From NCBI RefSeq assembly GCF_003086295.3, contig NC_092038.1, positions 98,301,837 to 98,365,836 of the forward strand: a stretch of 64,000 nt of DNA, written 5' to 3'. This document shows, piece after piece, positions 12,416-23,560 of this stretch; the first letter of the stretch is position 1; every line of letters begins with the position of its first letter. The notes below the pieces were generated by a model. It did not search any database. It was given only the letters and a program-made list of their open reading frames with translations, and had not been told where the DNA came from. Source of the DNA: Arachis hypogaea. Its lineage: Eukaryota > Streptophyta > Magnoliopsida > Fabales > Fabaceae. The position numbers were made by a program, and so were the translations under genes.

Positions 12416-13861
12416 GGTACCCTACTTGGGACTCCAATCTCTTGATGTTTTCTCCTTGGTTCCTGATATTAGCTTGCACTTCTTCCTTAAACACTTTGTT
12501 ATCTTGGATTTCTTTGCATATGTTTTCAAGTAGAGCCTCAAATTTTGAGAGCCTATCATCTATTAATGATGGTGGGTTGAGATTAGGTGGTTGAGAAGGT
12601 TGATTAGATGGATGTTGGTAATATCTCTGTGAGGTGTTTTGATGAGTAGCATTGTTGTTGGAGTTGAAGTTGTGGCGTCTCTGATCTTGCCCTTGGTCTT
12701 GTTGATTTTCCCATCCAAAGTTGGGGTGATTTCTCCATCCAGAGTTGTATGTTTTGGAGTATGGATCATGGACTTGTCTAGGTGAGTTTCCCACATAGTT
12801 GGCTTGCTCCCAGTCACCTTCTTCTCCTATGTTTACTCCTTCTTGAGTTGGTGATGAGGTGATGGCTGCTGCAACTTGGTTCTCTTCCACCTTCTTGGTA
12901 AGATCTACTAGCTGCTTGGTGATCATCTTGTTTTGGGCTAACAGTGCATCCATGTGGTTTAGCTCCATTACTCCTCTAGTGTTACTTCTTTCGGAGGCAT
13001 AGAAGTAGTCATTCTCAGCAACTGTTTCAATGACATCTATGGCTTCTTCAATGGTTTTCTTCTTGTTTAAAGAGCCTCTTGATGAATGATCCACAGCCTT
13101 CTTTGACTCATAGGAAAGACCTTCATAGAAGATGTGAAGTTGAACCCACTCATTAAACATCTCTGGTGGGAATCTCCTTGTTAGATCCTTGAACCTTTCC
13201 CAAGCTTCATAAAGTGTCTCCCCATCTTGCTGTCTGAACGTCTGCACTTCAGTTCTCAATCTATTGATCCTTTGAGGGGGTAAAACCTTGCCAAAAACTT
13301 GTTCACTACCTCTTCCCAATTGGTCAAGCTCTCCTTTGGGAAGGATTCAAGCCACTTGGATGCCTTGTCTTTGAGTGAAAAGGCGAACAAGAGCAACCTA
13401 TAGACATCAGGGTGGACTCCATTGGACTTCACCGTGTCATAAATCCTCAAGAAGGTGGTCAAGTGTTGGTTAGGGTCTTCTTGAGCACCTCCTCCAAATG
13501 AGCAATTATTTTGCACCAAAGTGATGAGCTGGGGTTTTAGCTCGAAATTGTTGGCATGTATGGTGGGTTTCTAAATGCTGCTCCCACAGTTTCCGGGATT
13601 AGGGTTGATATAGGATCCTAAGACCCTCCTTTCTTGCCAAGCACGGTTGGCATGGCCTTGATTATGAGCTTCCTCTTCATGGTTGTTCTCCAAGTTCTCT
13701 TTCATGTTGGGTTCAAAATACTCTTCCTCTGCTTCCTCAGCACCAATAATCCTTTTTTCTCTTGTTTCCCTTCGTCGTCTCCAAAGGGTTCTTTCAGGTT
13801 CTGAATCAAAGGATGTTGAAGCTCCTTCTCTTCTCCCTGTCATACAACAAACAGATTGCAC
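12416..13861 (-). pseudogene. D gag, main part
   Basis: The frame runs from about 13843 (MTGRREGAST; an upstream Met at 13861 also fits) to 12416, where A1 interrupts it, and resumes at 2341. It contains a gag core with EDPNQHL, DVYRLLLF, KWLESFPKESLTNWEEV and ETLYEAWERFKDL, then the Athila signature KTYNSGWRNHPNFGWE, an Asn/Gln-rich stretch and a coiled-coil C-terminal part. The protein is clearly homologous to family A gag but only moderately similar. It is broken by an in-frame TAG near 13572 and a frameshift near 13270-13290 in the VNKFLA region. No zinc knuckle is seen in the visible part. Confidence 0.85.
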
Positions 13862-14124
13862 AACAGGAGGTATAGTGAAGATTATTCTTGTTAGAATGAT
13901 TGTTAGTGTGAGTGACGCAATTTATCAAAGAGTTAGTGGGTTAGTGAGCTGAATTATGATCAACTAAGAAAAAGAGAACAGAAAATAGAGAAGGTATCGG
14001 GGGTGAGGAAGAAATTAAAAATGAACTAAGGTAAATTGACTGAATAATACAAAACAAATAACAAAACATATAAAAAATGCTCCATCTAGTGATCTTCTAA
14101 CTTAATCATTGTTGATTCAAAATC
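13862..14124 (-). other. D 5' leader
   Basis: A short leader of about 260 bp lies between primer site and gag, much shorter than the 1.5-kb leader of family A. I see no ORF or repeat in it. Confidence 0.7.
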
Positions 14125-14144
14125 AATCCCCGGCAACGGCGCCA
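14125..14144 (-). other. Primer binding site of D (tRNA-Asp type)
   Basis: On the minus strand this reads TGGCGCCGTTGCCGGGGATT, six bases (AGTTTA) after the LTR end. It is a full match over at least 18 bases to the complement of the plant tRNA-Asp 3' end as I remember it. Confidence 0.9.
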
Positions 14145-14758
14145 TAAACTTGATGCGTGAAAACTTGTGTCTCAAACAATTTCCCTTCGGCAAGTATACC
14201 GAATTTTCGTCAAGTAAAACTAACAATAGAGTGAGGTCGAATCCCACAAGGATTGATTAGTCAAGCAACTTTAGTTAGAAGAATATGCTAGTTGAGCTAA
14301 ACAGAATTGAGATTGAGATGCAGGAATTTAAATGACTAGAAAGTAAATAACAGAAATTAAAGTGCAGAATCTTAAATGGGGAGTTGGGAATGTGAGCAAG
14401 AAATTAAATGGCAGAAAGTAAATAGAATGGGTAAGATCAGAAATGGGGATATCATTGGGTTTAGGAGATGTTGCATTCTCCGGATCAAATTCATTCTGAT
14501 CTCTTCCTCAATCAATGCATTCATTAATCTCCTTGGTAATCTTAAGTGATTGGATCCCAATTCCTTGGCAATCCAATCTCTCTAAGCTTGGACATTTGCC
14601 CAATTCCTCGATTTAATTGCTCATGGGAAGAGATGAAAGTGTGGTCACTGATTATACCACATGTATTTCCAAATCAAGGTGTTGGGAGGATTAAATGTCA
14701 CAATATCCATCCAAACCCCAATTTGGTCCAACATGAGAAAGCATTTCTAGCATGATTA

Positions 14759-14770
14759 CCTATTTATACT
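14759..14770 (-). promoter_or_regulatory. Likely TATA box of the D LTR
   Basis: The minus strand reads GTATAAATAGG, a good plant TATA match inside the LTR, with U3 lying at higher coordinates. The hairpin array begins about 155 bp upstream of it. Confidence 0.55.
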
Positions 14771-14924
14771 ACTCCTCATGATCTTCTAGTGAGTTCTTCA
14801 AGTCTTAGATGTGGGCTCTAGACCTTGAGTTGAAGCAATGCTCATCTTTAGTGGGCCCAGCTTACAGAGAAATAAGAATTAGGCTTGGGCATTTAGTGAG
14901 ATTAACGTTGGGTAATATTTTGAG

Positions 14925-15835
14925 TGCGAGAACGTTAGTAGCATTCACTTTTTCCACTAACCTTCCACCCTTATATACCCATGTTAATTCCAACATTAGA
15001 AATCTTAACGTGACTTCTAACGTTTCTTACTCAATCCTTGGCCAACGTTAATGGGACTCACTTTTCCCATTAACGTTGGCTTGTGCCCCTTTTTGCAAAC
15101 GTTAATGGGAATCACTTTTCCCATTAACGTTGCTTGCCTCTTGCCCCTACGTTATTAGATCTCACGTTAGCTTGGCTAACGTAGCTCTTAACGTGGGTCT
15201 CTATCACCTTCGAGAGCGTTAGTGATACTCACCTTTGTCTCTAACGCTCCAATTGCCTTAAGTCCCTACGTTAGAACCCACGTTAACTAAGTTAACGTGG
15301 CTCTTAACGTAGTAATGAAGCCATCTCCCAACGTTAGTGACAAAAGTGAGTGTCACTAACGTTGGTTCTTTGAATTCAACTCCACGTTAACTCTCACATT
15401 AACAATCTTAACGTGAGAGTTAACGTAGGCAATGCTAATGATCCAACGTTAGTGACAAAAGTGAGTGTCACTAACGTTGGCATTGTTGATCCTCTTCCAC
15501 GTTAGAGTTCACGTTAACTAAGTTAACGTGACTCTTAACGTGGGGCATTGCCTAGTTTCCCAACGTTAGTGGTGTTCACTTTTACCACTAACATTGAGGA
15601 GAAACGTTATTGGAGTTTATGTTTCTCGTTAACGTGGAGTCCTCTTTTTCTTCTACGTTAAGTACCACGTTAACTTAGTTATGAATGGCTCTTAACGTGG
15701 CTCTTAACGTAAGCTATGAATGGCTTCACAGGCGTTATTGGTAATCACTTTTCTCATTAACGTTGCAAGCTCTTTGCCATCCCACGATAGTAGTCACGTT
15801 AACTAAGTTAACGTGAATGCTAACGTAGTTCTTCC
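14925..15835. repeat. AACGTTAGTGAC / CACGTTAAC hairpin array in U3 of D
   Basis: About 900 bp is built from two alternating inverted-repeat units. One is CCAACGTTAATGGG or CAACGTTAGTGACA with a loop of 8 to 10 bases and its reverse complement (clear perfect 14-bp stems at 15042-15079, 15329-15364 and 15444-15479). The other is CCACGTTAACT followed by AGTTAACGTGG (for example 15278-15300). The units are degenerate copies of one another and are not in strict head-to-tail register. Confidence 0.9.
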
Positions 15836-16093
15836 ATGCTTCATTTGTCCTGAAATCAAGCAATTAAAGTGCATCAAAGCTCTAGCTAAAGTCATGAGAT
15901 TATGCATCATCAAATTCTCATGCAATTCTGGCAAAAATCTCATGAAATCATGCAAAATTCACAATAGTTGCTTAAATGAAGGTGTAAGTGTATTTTCACC
16001 CAAAACTTGCCTTACTCACTAGGAAAATGCATGAAACTACCCTAAAACAGTAAAGAAAAGGTCAGTGAAACTGGCCTAGATGCCCTGGCATCA

Positions 16094-16657
16094 ACGAGCT
16101 TTCTTCTTGCAAGTCTATTTATACTTCATTTTATGATTTGAATCAGTATAATCCAGTTCATATTCATTTTTAAAAGATTTATTTACTTTTAACCAAGTAG
16201 GTATAAGCATTTCACATTTAGTTGCATTCATATAGATAGGTTACATTTTATACATTCTACCATTGCTCTTCACCTCCTTTATAGTTTATCTTGAGCTTAG
16301 CATGAGGACATGCTAATGTTTAAGTGTGGGGAGATTGATAAACCACTATTTTATGGTTTATTTTGTATTGAATTAAGTAGATTTTATCCATTATTCTCAC
16401 ACTTATGCATATAATTTGCATGTTTTACATTTTCCTTCCTAATTTTGTGCTATGATTGAAATCATGCTTCTTAGGCCTTAAAATTGCTAATTTATAATCC
16501 TCTCTTATTACCGTTCGATGACGTGATATGTTTGTTAAGTGTTTTCAGGGTTTATAGGGCAAGAATGACTTAGAAGATGGAAAAGAAGCATGCAAAAATG
16601 GAAGGAACACAAGAAATCAAGTATTTCAGAATCTGGTAGCGACGCGCACACGTGGAC
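16094..16657 (+). mobile_element. Element E, 3' end of an Athila-like element with start of its 3' LTR
   Basis: This is the 3' terminal part of a plus-strand element. A perfect hairpin (16297-16316; TTAGCATG, loop AGGA, CATGCTAA) is followed by TGTTTAAGTGTGGGGAGAT, a normal polypurine-type tract, and then by LTR start TGATAAACCACTATTTTATG at 16336. The LTR is cut at 16657 by fragment F. The left side is interrupted by element D at 16094. The LTR start is related to that of solo LTR G. No coding sequence remains in view. Confidence 0.75.
16297..16335 (+). promoter_or_regulatory. Hairpin and polypurine tract of E
   Basis: TTAGCATG and CATGCTAA form an 8-bp stem around AGGA. Nineteen bases follow, ending in GTGTGGGGAGAT, directly before the LTR. 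The same layout, with different stem sequence, is seen in family A. Confidence 0.75.
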
Positions 16658-16824
16658 TGTAACACCCGAACTATCAAAATTTCACGCTTCCGGCTACGCC
16701 ACTCTGATTGCTCGGGTATTACGACGACTCCTATAATATTTAATACTAAAATATGAGCATGTTTAAAACTTTAACCAAATCTTTCAAAAACATACACTTA
16801 TACTTACAATCTAAATTACAATAC

Positions 16825-18374
16825 TGATAAACCCCATTTGTAGGATTTATCTTATGCTTCATTTAAGGGATTTTATGACCTTTTACCCACATTTATTCAA
16901 TGAAATAGCATGGTTTTATAACTTCTCCTTTAATTGTGCTTAAGAGTGAAAACATGTTTTTTAGGTCTTAAAATAGCTAAATCTAATTCTCCTTGATTCT
17001 ATTAGATGCCTTGATATGTTTGTTAAGTGATTTAAGGTTTAGGAGGCAAAGATTGGATCAAGGGAATGAAGAAAGAAGCATGAAAAGTTGGAGAACTCAT
17101 GAAGAAATGAAAGGACCGAAAAGTTGTCAAGCCGACCTCTTCGCACTTAAACGACCATAACTTGAGCTACAGAGGTCCAAATGATGCGGTTTTAGTTGGG
17201 TTAGAAAGCTAACATCCGGGGCTTCGAAACGATATAAGATTTGCCATAGTTGCCACACGTATGGCAGCGCGCACGTGCATAGTACACACACGCGCCGTTG
17301 CTGCCACCTGGTCCACTTAAAGCAAAACGTGGCCAGCGATTTTAGAAGCCTTGTAGGCCCAATCCAACTTATTTCTGATGCTATTTAAGCCAAGGATTGA
17401 AGAGGAATCAACTAACTTTTAACCATTAGCTTAGTTTAGTAGTTAGAGTTAGTTTCTAGAGAGAGAAGCTCTCACTTCTCTCTAGAATTAGGATTAGGAT
17501 TAGGTTTAGTTCTTAGATCTAGATTTTATTCATCTTCTTCTACTTCTATCTTCTCAATTCCTTGTAGTTACATTCATTCTTCTTCCATTCCTTTGTTGTA
17601 ATTTCCTTTATGTTGTTCTTATGCTTTGTTGTAGATCTACTATTGTTCCTTCCATTTTCTTTCAATTAAATAAGAGGTAATTCATAGTAATTGTTCTTCT
17701 TTGCTTTTCTATTGTTGATCTCTTGCTTTTGTAGCTAGATCTCTCTTTAATTCTTGCAATTTATGTTGTTTACTTTTATTGCCTTTTATGTGTTTGTTGA
17801 AATGCCTCTTCTAGATATAGTATAAATTTTGTTCCTCTTGGCCTAGGTAGAGTAATTAGTGACACTTGAGTTATCTAATTCCTTTGTTGATTGATAATTG
17901 GAGAGATTGCTAATTGGTTTGGAGTGCACTAAAGCTAGTCTTTCCTTGGGAGTTGGCTAGGACTTGTGGCTCAAGTCAATTCATCCACTTGACTTTCCTT
18001 TCTTTAGTAAGGGTTAACTAAGTGGTAGCAATGAACAATTCTCATCACAATTGAGAAGGATAACTAGGATAGGACTTCTAGTTCTCATATCTTGCCAAGA
18101 GCTTTGTTAGTTGTTAGTTTATTTTCTTTGCCATTTATATTTCTTGTCCAAAAGCTTAAAAACCCCAAATATAATTCACAACCAATAACAAGACACTTCA
18201 TTACAATTCCTAGGGAGAACGACCCGAGGTTTCAATACTTCGGTTTATAAATTTAGGGGTTTGTTTTAGTGACAAACAACTTTTTGTATGAAAAGATTAT
18301 TGTTTGGTTTAGGAACTATACTTGCAACGAGAATTCATTTGTGAAATTCTAAACCATCAAAAATCAAATCATCA
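16825..18374 (+). repeat. Solo LTR G
   Basis: A 1,550-bp segment begins TGATAAACCCCATTTGTAGG and ends AAATCATCA. It is flanked by a perfect 5-bp duplication AATAC (16820-16824 and 18375-18379). There is no internal region, so it is a solo LTR left by recombination between two LTRs. Its first 250 bp are similar to the LTR of element E, so the two belong to related families. The strand is given from that similarity. Confidence 0.88.
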
Positions 18375-18387
18375 AATACTCACAGGA

Positions 18388-18392
<5 letters not shown>

Positions 18393-18432
<40 letters not shown>
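18393..18432. repeat. (AT)n microsatellite
   Basis: About 20 uninterrupted AT units lie in fragment F, 13 bp after the duplicated target site of G. Confidence 0.95.
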
Positions 18433-18443
<11 letters not shown>

Positions 18444-19191
18444 TACATATTAATTTACAAGCATCTCATATCAACATCCTATCCCTCTGACAAAACTTGC
18501 AAAGCTAAAGGCAAGGGAAACATAAATACTAAAATAATACAGAAATATCGTCTAACAAAAAAGAAATAAACTCTTCCGAACTTCGTCATCTGAAACCCGA
18601 AAAGAAAAGACCTGTAGGAGAGTGAGAACATCATCCTCGAAAGGGTTCTCACTATAGTGTTGCAGAATTACTATAATAGGATACGCGAGATGAAATCATT
18701 ACAGTGATTAATAACCGCCTTATGCATCTTTTCAAAAGCAAAGGTTTACTATAAAGAAAAATCTGAAATCTTTTCTGAAAGTGGAAACTGTTCATTTCTT
18801 AAAAATTCAAAAGCCTTTCAAAAGGTTTATCTATGCTGAACCAGATTAGTTTTTCATACTTTTCTAAACCAGAAACAACAATCAAACATGGCCTTCAGCC
18901 CACCTCATGATCAACCACGGCCTTAGGCCCAAACAGTCCAAACAACAACCAATCACCACGGTCTAACAGAATCCCAGTCGCAAACACAAGTAGAAAGGTT
19001 CAAGCATAAACAAACAATTACTACAAGTAGAACAATTAGTAGTTAACCACAATTAATCACAAAGGCAAACCAAGTACAATATGCACACTCAAACAATATC
19101 ACATAGATGCATATGATGAATGCCTGTCCTAATGGCTGATGAGTCTCGTCTGTTGGTTATAAAGCCAACTCGATAAGTCCTGGTTGCTAAC

Positions 19192-19694
19192 TATTCATGC
19201 CCTGGGTCGAGTTGTATGACTTGGGCTAATTGAGGACAAGTCGACCGACCTTTTCAAGACAGGATTACCCGACCTCTTCTCAAAGAGCTCGGCCAAATTA
19301 CCAGAGAAGCCCAAGGAAGGCCTAAACAAAGGAATCCAGCCCAAATCTAAAGGTAGCTAAAGCCTAGAAAGATAAAGGCAGTTCCCCTTAAAGATAAGAT
19401 GACTTCACTCTAAGATAAGATAAGATAAGATAACTATCTTATCTCTAAAAAGGTCACTCCACACTATTATAAATACACTGGAGAACTCAGGTATAACTCA
19501 TACTTTGATTCTACAAAAAACTTGCCTAAAGCACGTGCTAACTTAAGCATCGGAGTCTCTTGCAGGTACCACCACCCTCTGGTGACGAAGGATCAACAAC
19601 TCTGCCAAGTCCAACAGGTCGGATACGACAGCTCCGACCAGTACAGAAGATCTCATCTGAGATCGACCTTCAGTTTCAGGTAACCCTCGGAACG
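19192..19694 (+). repeat. 5' LTR of C
   Basis: This roughly 503-bp LTR is homologous to the LTRs of B. The start reads TATTCATGCCCTGGGTCGAG where B has TGTTCATACCCTGGG, and the end reads CCCTCGGAACG where B has CCCTCGGAACA, so both terminal dinucleotides have mutated. The boundary is set by the primer site that follows. GATAAGATAAGATAAGATAA near 19415 is a short repeat also present, and variable in number, in B. Confidence 0.8.
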
Positions 19695-19695
19695 T

Positions 19696-19715
19696 TGGCG
19701 CCGTTGTCGGGGAAC
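19696..19715 (+). other. Primer binding site of C (tRNA-Asp type)
   Basis: TGGCGCCGTTGTCGGGGAAC, one base after the LTR end. One mismatch (GCC to GTC) to the tRNA-Asp complement. Spacer length (1) differs from the six bases used by family A and D. Confidence 0.88.
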
Positions 19716-19735
19716 CTGGAAGTCATCCCATCTTC

Positions 19736-21065
19736 ATGGCGGACAACCTTGACAACGACCACGATTCTGATCTAGAAAATAGGATGCCGCATAAGAATGC
19801 GGACTCTACACCAACAGATACATCTCAACCAAATAAAGACAAGAATTCGCCAAATACAAAAATCATGGAGGCACTACAAGCTCAACAAAACCGTCTGCAA
19901 CAACTCGAAAATGATGCCGAGCATCAACGAAAAGCCGAGAGGGACCTTTGAAGAGAAACTAGGCGACACCGAGAACTAGAGGATAAGCTCATAAAGCTTG
20001 AGACTGATCTAAAAACCAAAACCACTCAAATCGGTCACGATGACAACTCCCACAAAGGTCAAGATCCCTTCACTAAAGAAATCATGAAAGCTAAGGTTCC
20101 AAAGGATTTTAAAGCTCCCGACATGACCCCATACGATGGTACCTCGGACCCAAGCCATCATCTTAGCAACCTTAGAAGCAGAATGTATCTCACCGATGCC
20201 TCGGACACTATTCGATGCAAAGCCTTCCCAACTACTCTAACAAAGACGGCAATTAAGTGGTTCGACAGTTTGCCCCCTAGATCCATCATAAGCTTTGATG
20301 ACTTAGCCAAGAAATTCCTCGCTAGATTTTCTATCCAGAGAGACAAAGCCAAACACGCCCCGAGCCTATTAGGTATCAAGCAAGGAGATCGGGAGAGTCT
20401 TTGCAACTACATGGAAAGATTCAACAAAGCATGCCTGGACATACAAAGCCTACCAACAGAAGCAGCCATCATAGGTCTCATTAATGGCCTATGAGAATGA
20501 CCCTTCAGTCACTCCATATCAAAGAAACACCCAACATCTTTAAATGAAGTGCAAGAACGGGCAGAGAAGTATATCAACATGGAAGAAAATTCTCTGCTAA
20601 GAGAGACCTCAAAGCTCGGATTCTCTTACTCCTCCCGAGATAAGGATAAAGATTTTAAGAAAAAAGAAGATCAACACGGAGAGAAGCTCAAAAAATACCA
20701 CAATTACACACCTCTTCGAGTGTCTCTCGTAGAAGTCTACCGAGAAGTGTACCACACTGAGAAGATTCCACCACCTCGCCCAATTAAAAGCAAGAGAGGG
20801 GGGAAATCGGATGGAATACTGTGAATACCACCGAATCTATGGACATCCTACCAACGAGTGCTTCGATTTAAAAAATGTCATAAAAAAATTGGTAAGAGAG
20901 GGGCGACTAGATCGGTACTTAGCCAACAAAACAGACGAACCCAGAAAAAGAAGACGGGACGAAGAGGTCGGTTGAGCTGAACGACCACCTCACACCCTGG
21001 AAAGGCACATTCACATTATAAATGGAGGATTCGCAGGAGGAGGGATCTCCGAATCATCTCGCAAA
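19736..21065 (+). pseudogene. C gag
   Basis: The start ATG at 19736 gives MADNLDNDHDSDLENRMPHK. An acidic and coiled N-terminal part is followed by the gag core (TAIKWFDSLPPRSIISFDDLAKKF, NYMERFNKACLDIQSLPTEA) at about 20100-20500. Near 20825-20870 comes the zinc knuckle-like motif CEYHRIYGHPTNEC, spacing C-x2-H-x4-H-x4-C, in which the usual second Cys is His. Breaks include TGA at 19949 and stops at 20492 and 20498, where B has Arg and Gly codons. There is also a one-base frameshift near 20800-20815 just before the knuckle and a TGA after it near 20975. The gene leads without a gap into protease. Confidence 0.85.
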
Positions 21066-21893
21066 ATGCACCTCAAAGAAGTATATCATGTCAAAGGAGG
21101 AGAAGGATCACCAGGCCTCCCTACAATTACTTTTACCCAGGAAGACGTGGCAGGCATCATCCCGGGACATGATGATCCCATAGTCATCACTATCATATTG
21201 GCCAACACTAATCTCCACCACACACTGGTGGACCAAGGAAGCTCGGCGGATATCTTGTTTAAATCTGCCTTCGACAAGCTCAGTCTACAAGAAAAAGAGC
21301 TCAAAGCATATCTAGACAACTTGTTTGGACTAGGAGACACTCCAATTCAACCACTTGGATATATCTCCCTGCACACAACCTTTGGAAAGGGAACCCGATC
21401 AAGGACACTCAACATAGACTACATCGTAGTTGACATGAGCTCAGCCTACAATGCCCTGATAGGTCAGACAACACTAAATCAGCTGGCTGCAGTAGTTTCA
21501 ACTACACATCTATGCATAAAGTTTCCAAATCCAGAAGGGATTGCTACGATAAAAAGGGACCAGAAAATTGCGCGACGCTGTTTCAACGAAAGTCTAAACC
21601 TCAGAGGTAGAGGAGAAGAAATCAACATTATCGAACTCGGAAGAGTTCGATGTCGGCAAGAACTTCGTCTACAGCCTGAGGGTGAGATAGAGAAAGTTCA
21701 GATCAGAGATGCCCCGGACAAAACAACAAATATTGGGGCAACCCTAAAAGGAGACGTGAAGAAGTCTCCGATACAGTCCCTTAGGGATAATGCCGACCTC
21801 TTTGCATGGAAGGCCGCGGACATGCCGGGCATAGATCCCAAACTAATGTGCCACAAACTGGCAGTATATCCGGGATCTCGGCCAGTACAGTAG
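21066..21893 (+). pseudogene. C protease and N-terminal RT linker
   Basis: The aspartic protease motif is LVDQGSSADILF (near 21227-21262), a Tat-type D-x-G-S-S-A-D site with Gln between Asp and Gly. It is followed by IDYIVVDMSSAYNALIGQTTL, which includes the second conserved protease segment (ALIG). The end, WKAADMPGIDPKLMCHKLAVYPG, is the usual start of the RT module in gypsy polyproteins. The frame ends in a TAG at 21891 where B has a Gln codon. The protein continues in the same frame into RT. Confidence 0.85.
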
Positions 21894-22847
21894 AAGCATA
21901 GGAAACTCCGACTGGAGAGATCTCAGGCTATGGAAGAACAGGTACAAGCTCTACTGGAGGCAGGATTCATAAGAGAAGCCAAGTACCCACTATGGCTAGC
22001 CAATGTTGTCTTGTTAAAAAAGTCAAATGGAAAATGGCGAATGTGCACTGATTACACTGACCTCAATAAAGCCTGCCCAAAGGATCCCTATCCACTCCCA
22101 AGCATAGACACTCTAGTGGACGCCTCCTCTGGATACAAGTACCTCTCTTTCATGGATGCTTATTTAGGATATAATCAAATCCCAATGTATCCACCTGATC
22201 AAGAAAAAACCTCATTCCTAACCCCAAAAGCAAATTACTGTTATGTGGTCATGCCATTCGGACTCAAAAACGCAAGAGATACCTACCAAAGATTAATAAA
22301 CAAGGTATTTGCAAACCATATCGGGAAACTCATGGAGGTATATGTGGACGACATGTTGGTAAAAATACAAAGTGAGGAGTTATTACTGTCTGACCTCCCC
22401 CAAGTGTTTGACACCATAAGAAAGCATGGCATGCGTCTCAACCCTGCAAAGTGTACCTTTGCAGTAGAAGCTGGCAAATTTCTGGGTTTCCTGCTAACAC
22501 AACGAGGAATTGAGGCGAACCTGGATAAATGTCGGGTCATACTTGACATGAAGAGTCTGACCTGTGTCAAAGAGGTACAACAACTCAACGGAAAACTGGC
22601 AGCCTTGTCCAGATTTCTAGCTGGATCAGCCATAAGATCTCTCCCCTTCTACGCCACTTTAAGGAAGGAAAAGTGGTTTGAATGGACAACAGAGTACGAG
22701 CAAGCTTTCCAGGATTTCAAAAGGTTCCTGGGACAACCACGTATTCTAACTCGACCACGGGAAGGAGAACCACTTGTATTGTACCTCGTAGTAGGAAATA
22801 GGGCAATAGCCTCAGCACTAGTCAAAGAGGATGAAAGTGGACAATAA
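21894..22847 (+). pseudogene. C reverse transcriptase
   Basis: Gypsy RT motifs occur in order: EAGFIREAKYPLWLANVVLLKK, then GKWRMCTDYTDLNKACPKD, LSFMDAYLGYNQIPM, VMPFGLKNARDTYQ, and the catalytic YVDD at 22341-22352, followed by FLGFLLTQRGIEANLDK. All RT motifs are intact here, although SGYNQ has become LGYNQ and GATYQ has become RDTYQ. The frame stops at 22845 (TAA for a Lys/Gln position in QKP) just as the RNase H module begins. RT copies the element RNA into DNA in cytoplasmic particles. Confidence 0.88.
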
Positions 22848-23560
22848 CCCATCCACTTCATCAGCAAAGCCCTAAAAGGTTCCGAACTGAACTACCAAAT
22901 AATAGAAAATTTTGCCTATGCTCTCATACTAACCTCTCGACAACTTCGCCCATAGTTTCAAGATCACACCATCAAGGTCCGGATCAACCAGCCCATAAAA
23001 GGCATTCTACAGAAGACAGATTTAGCGGGAAGAGTTCTACAGTGGGCAGTCAAGCTATCTGAGTTTGATCTTGAATATGAAGCTCGGATGGCCATCAAGT
23101 CTCAGTATTTGGCCGATTTTGTTGCTGAGTACATTGACACCCCGGGAACCCCTACAAAATGAAATCTCTACGTAGACGACCCTTCAAACAAAACTGGGAG
23201 TGGTACCAGCATGATCTTAGAAAGCGATCAGGGAACTCAAATCGAGCTCTCCTTAAAATTCAAATTCCATGCTTCAAACAATTAGGCTGAATACGAGGCA
23301 TTACTAACTGGTTTGAGGCTGGCTAAGGAGGTTGGAGCTCAAAAACTTATCATCTTCAGTGATTCATAAGTAGTCACTTCGCAAATAACAGGGATCAACC
23401 AAGCTAAGGACCCTACCATGAAAAAGTACCTGGACAAAACCAGTGAACAGCTCGGACAACTCGGGGAATACGAGGTCTGCCACATACCTCGGGAACAGAA
23501 TGCTCGAGCTGACACACTCTCAAAATTAGCCAGCACCAAACCAGGGGGCAAGAATGGAAG
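22848..23560 (+). pseudogene. C RNase H region
   Basis: Two parts are visible: the gypsy RNase H tail (PIHFISKALKGSELNYQ) and the second RVT_3-like RNase H (YVDDPSNKTGSG, AEYEALLTGLRLAKEVGA, IIFSDS). In the second one the expected YVDGS reads YVDDP, so the active-site loop is changed. Five in-frame stops lie between 22845 and 23370 (for example TAG near 22953, TGA near 23161, TAG near 23284, TAA near 23368). The second RNase H is the hallmark of Tat elements. Confidence 0.82.

Larger units (their letters stand above)
2151..16093 (-). mobile_element. Element D, Athila-type LTR retrotransposon, 5' half, interrupted by A0 and A1
   Basis: Element D is older than A0 and A1, which both sit in its gag gene. 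The visible parts are 2151-2341 (gag), 12416-14124 (gag and 5' leader), a primer binding site (14125-14144) and the 5' LTR (14151-16093). The 3' part lies left of the window. The gag protein carries the YSKTYNSGWRNHPNFGW signature typical of Athila gag, and the primer site is of tRNA-Asp type. The base run after the LTR, ACGAG (16094-16098), is the likely target-site duplication. D itself is inserted in the 3' end of element E. Confidence 0.85.
14151..16093 (-). repeat. 5' LTR of D
   Basis: The LTR is 1,943 bp. On the minus strand it starts TGATGCCAGGGCATC and ends CACGCATCA, so both ends form the inverted repeat TGATGC/GCATCA. A TATA-like box (GTATAAATAGG on the minus strand) lies at about 14759-14770. 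Upstream of it, at 14925-15835, is a dense array of hairpin-forming repeats. The 3' LTR of D is outside the window, so the age cannot be read. Confidence 0.9.
16658..19191. mobile_element. Fragment F, LTR-like sequence of an unidentified (possibly chromovirus) retroelement, interrupted by G
   Basis: F starts TGTAACACCCGAACTATC at 16658 and continues after solo LTR G at 18380 up to the start of element C at 19192. It has no coding sequence. It contains an (AT)n run at about 18393-18432. The TGTAACACCC start and the GATGAGTCTCGTCTG segment near the end resemble LTRs of plant Tekay-type chromoviruses as I remember them, but there is no protein to confirm this. The strand is not certain. Confidence 0.45.

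Noticed and set aside
14925..15835. MITE or several small DNA transposons with inverted repeats
   Set aside because: The inverted repeats are many, short and degenerate copies within one LTR and have no target duplications.
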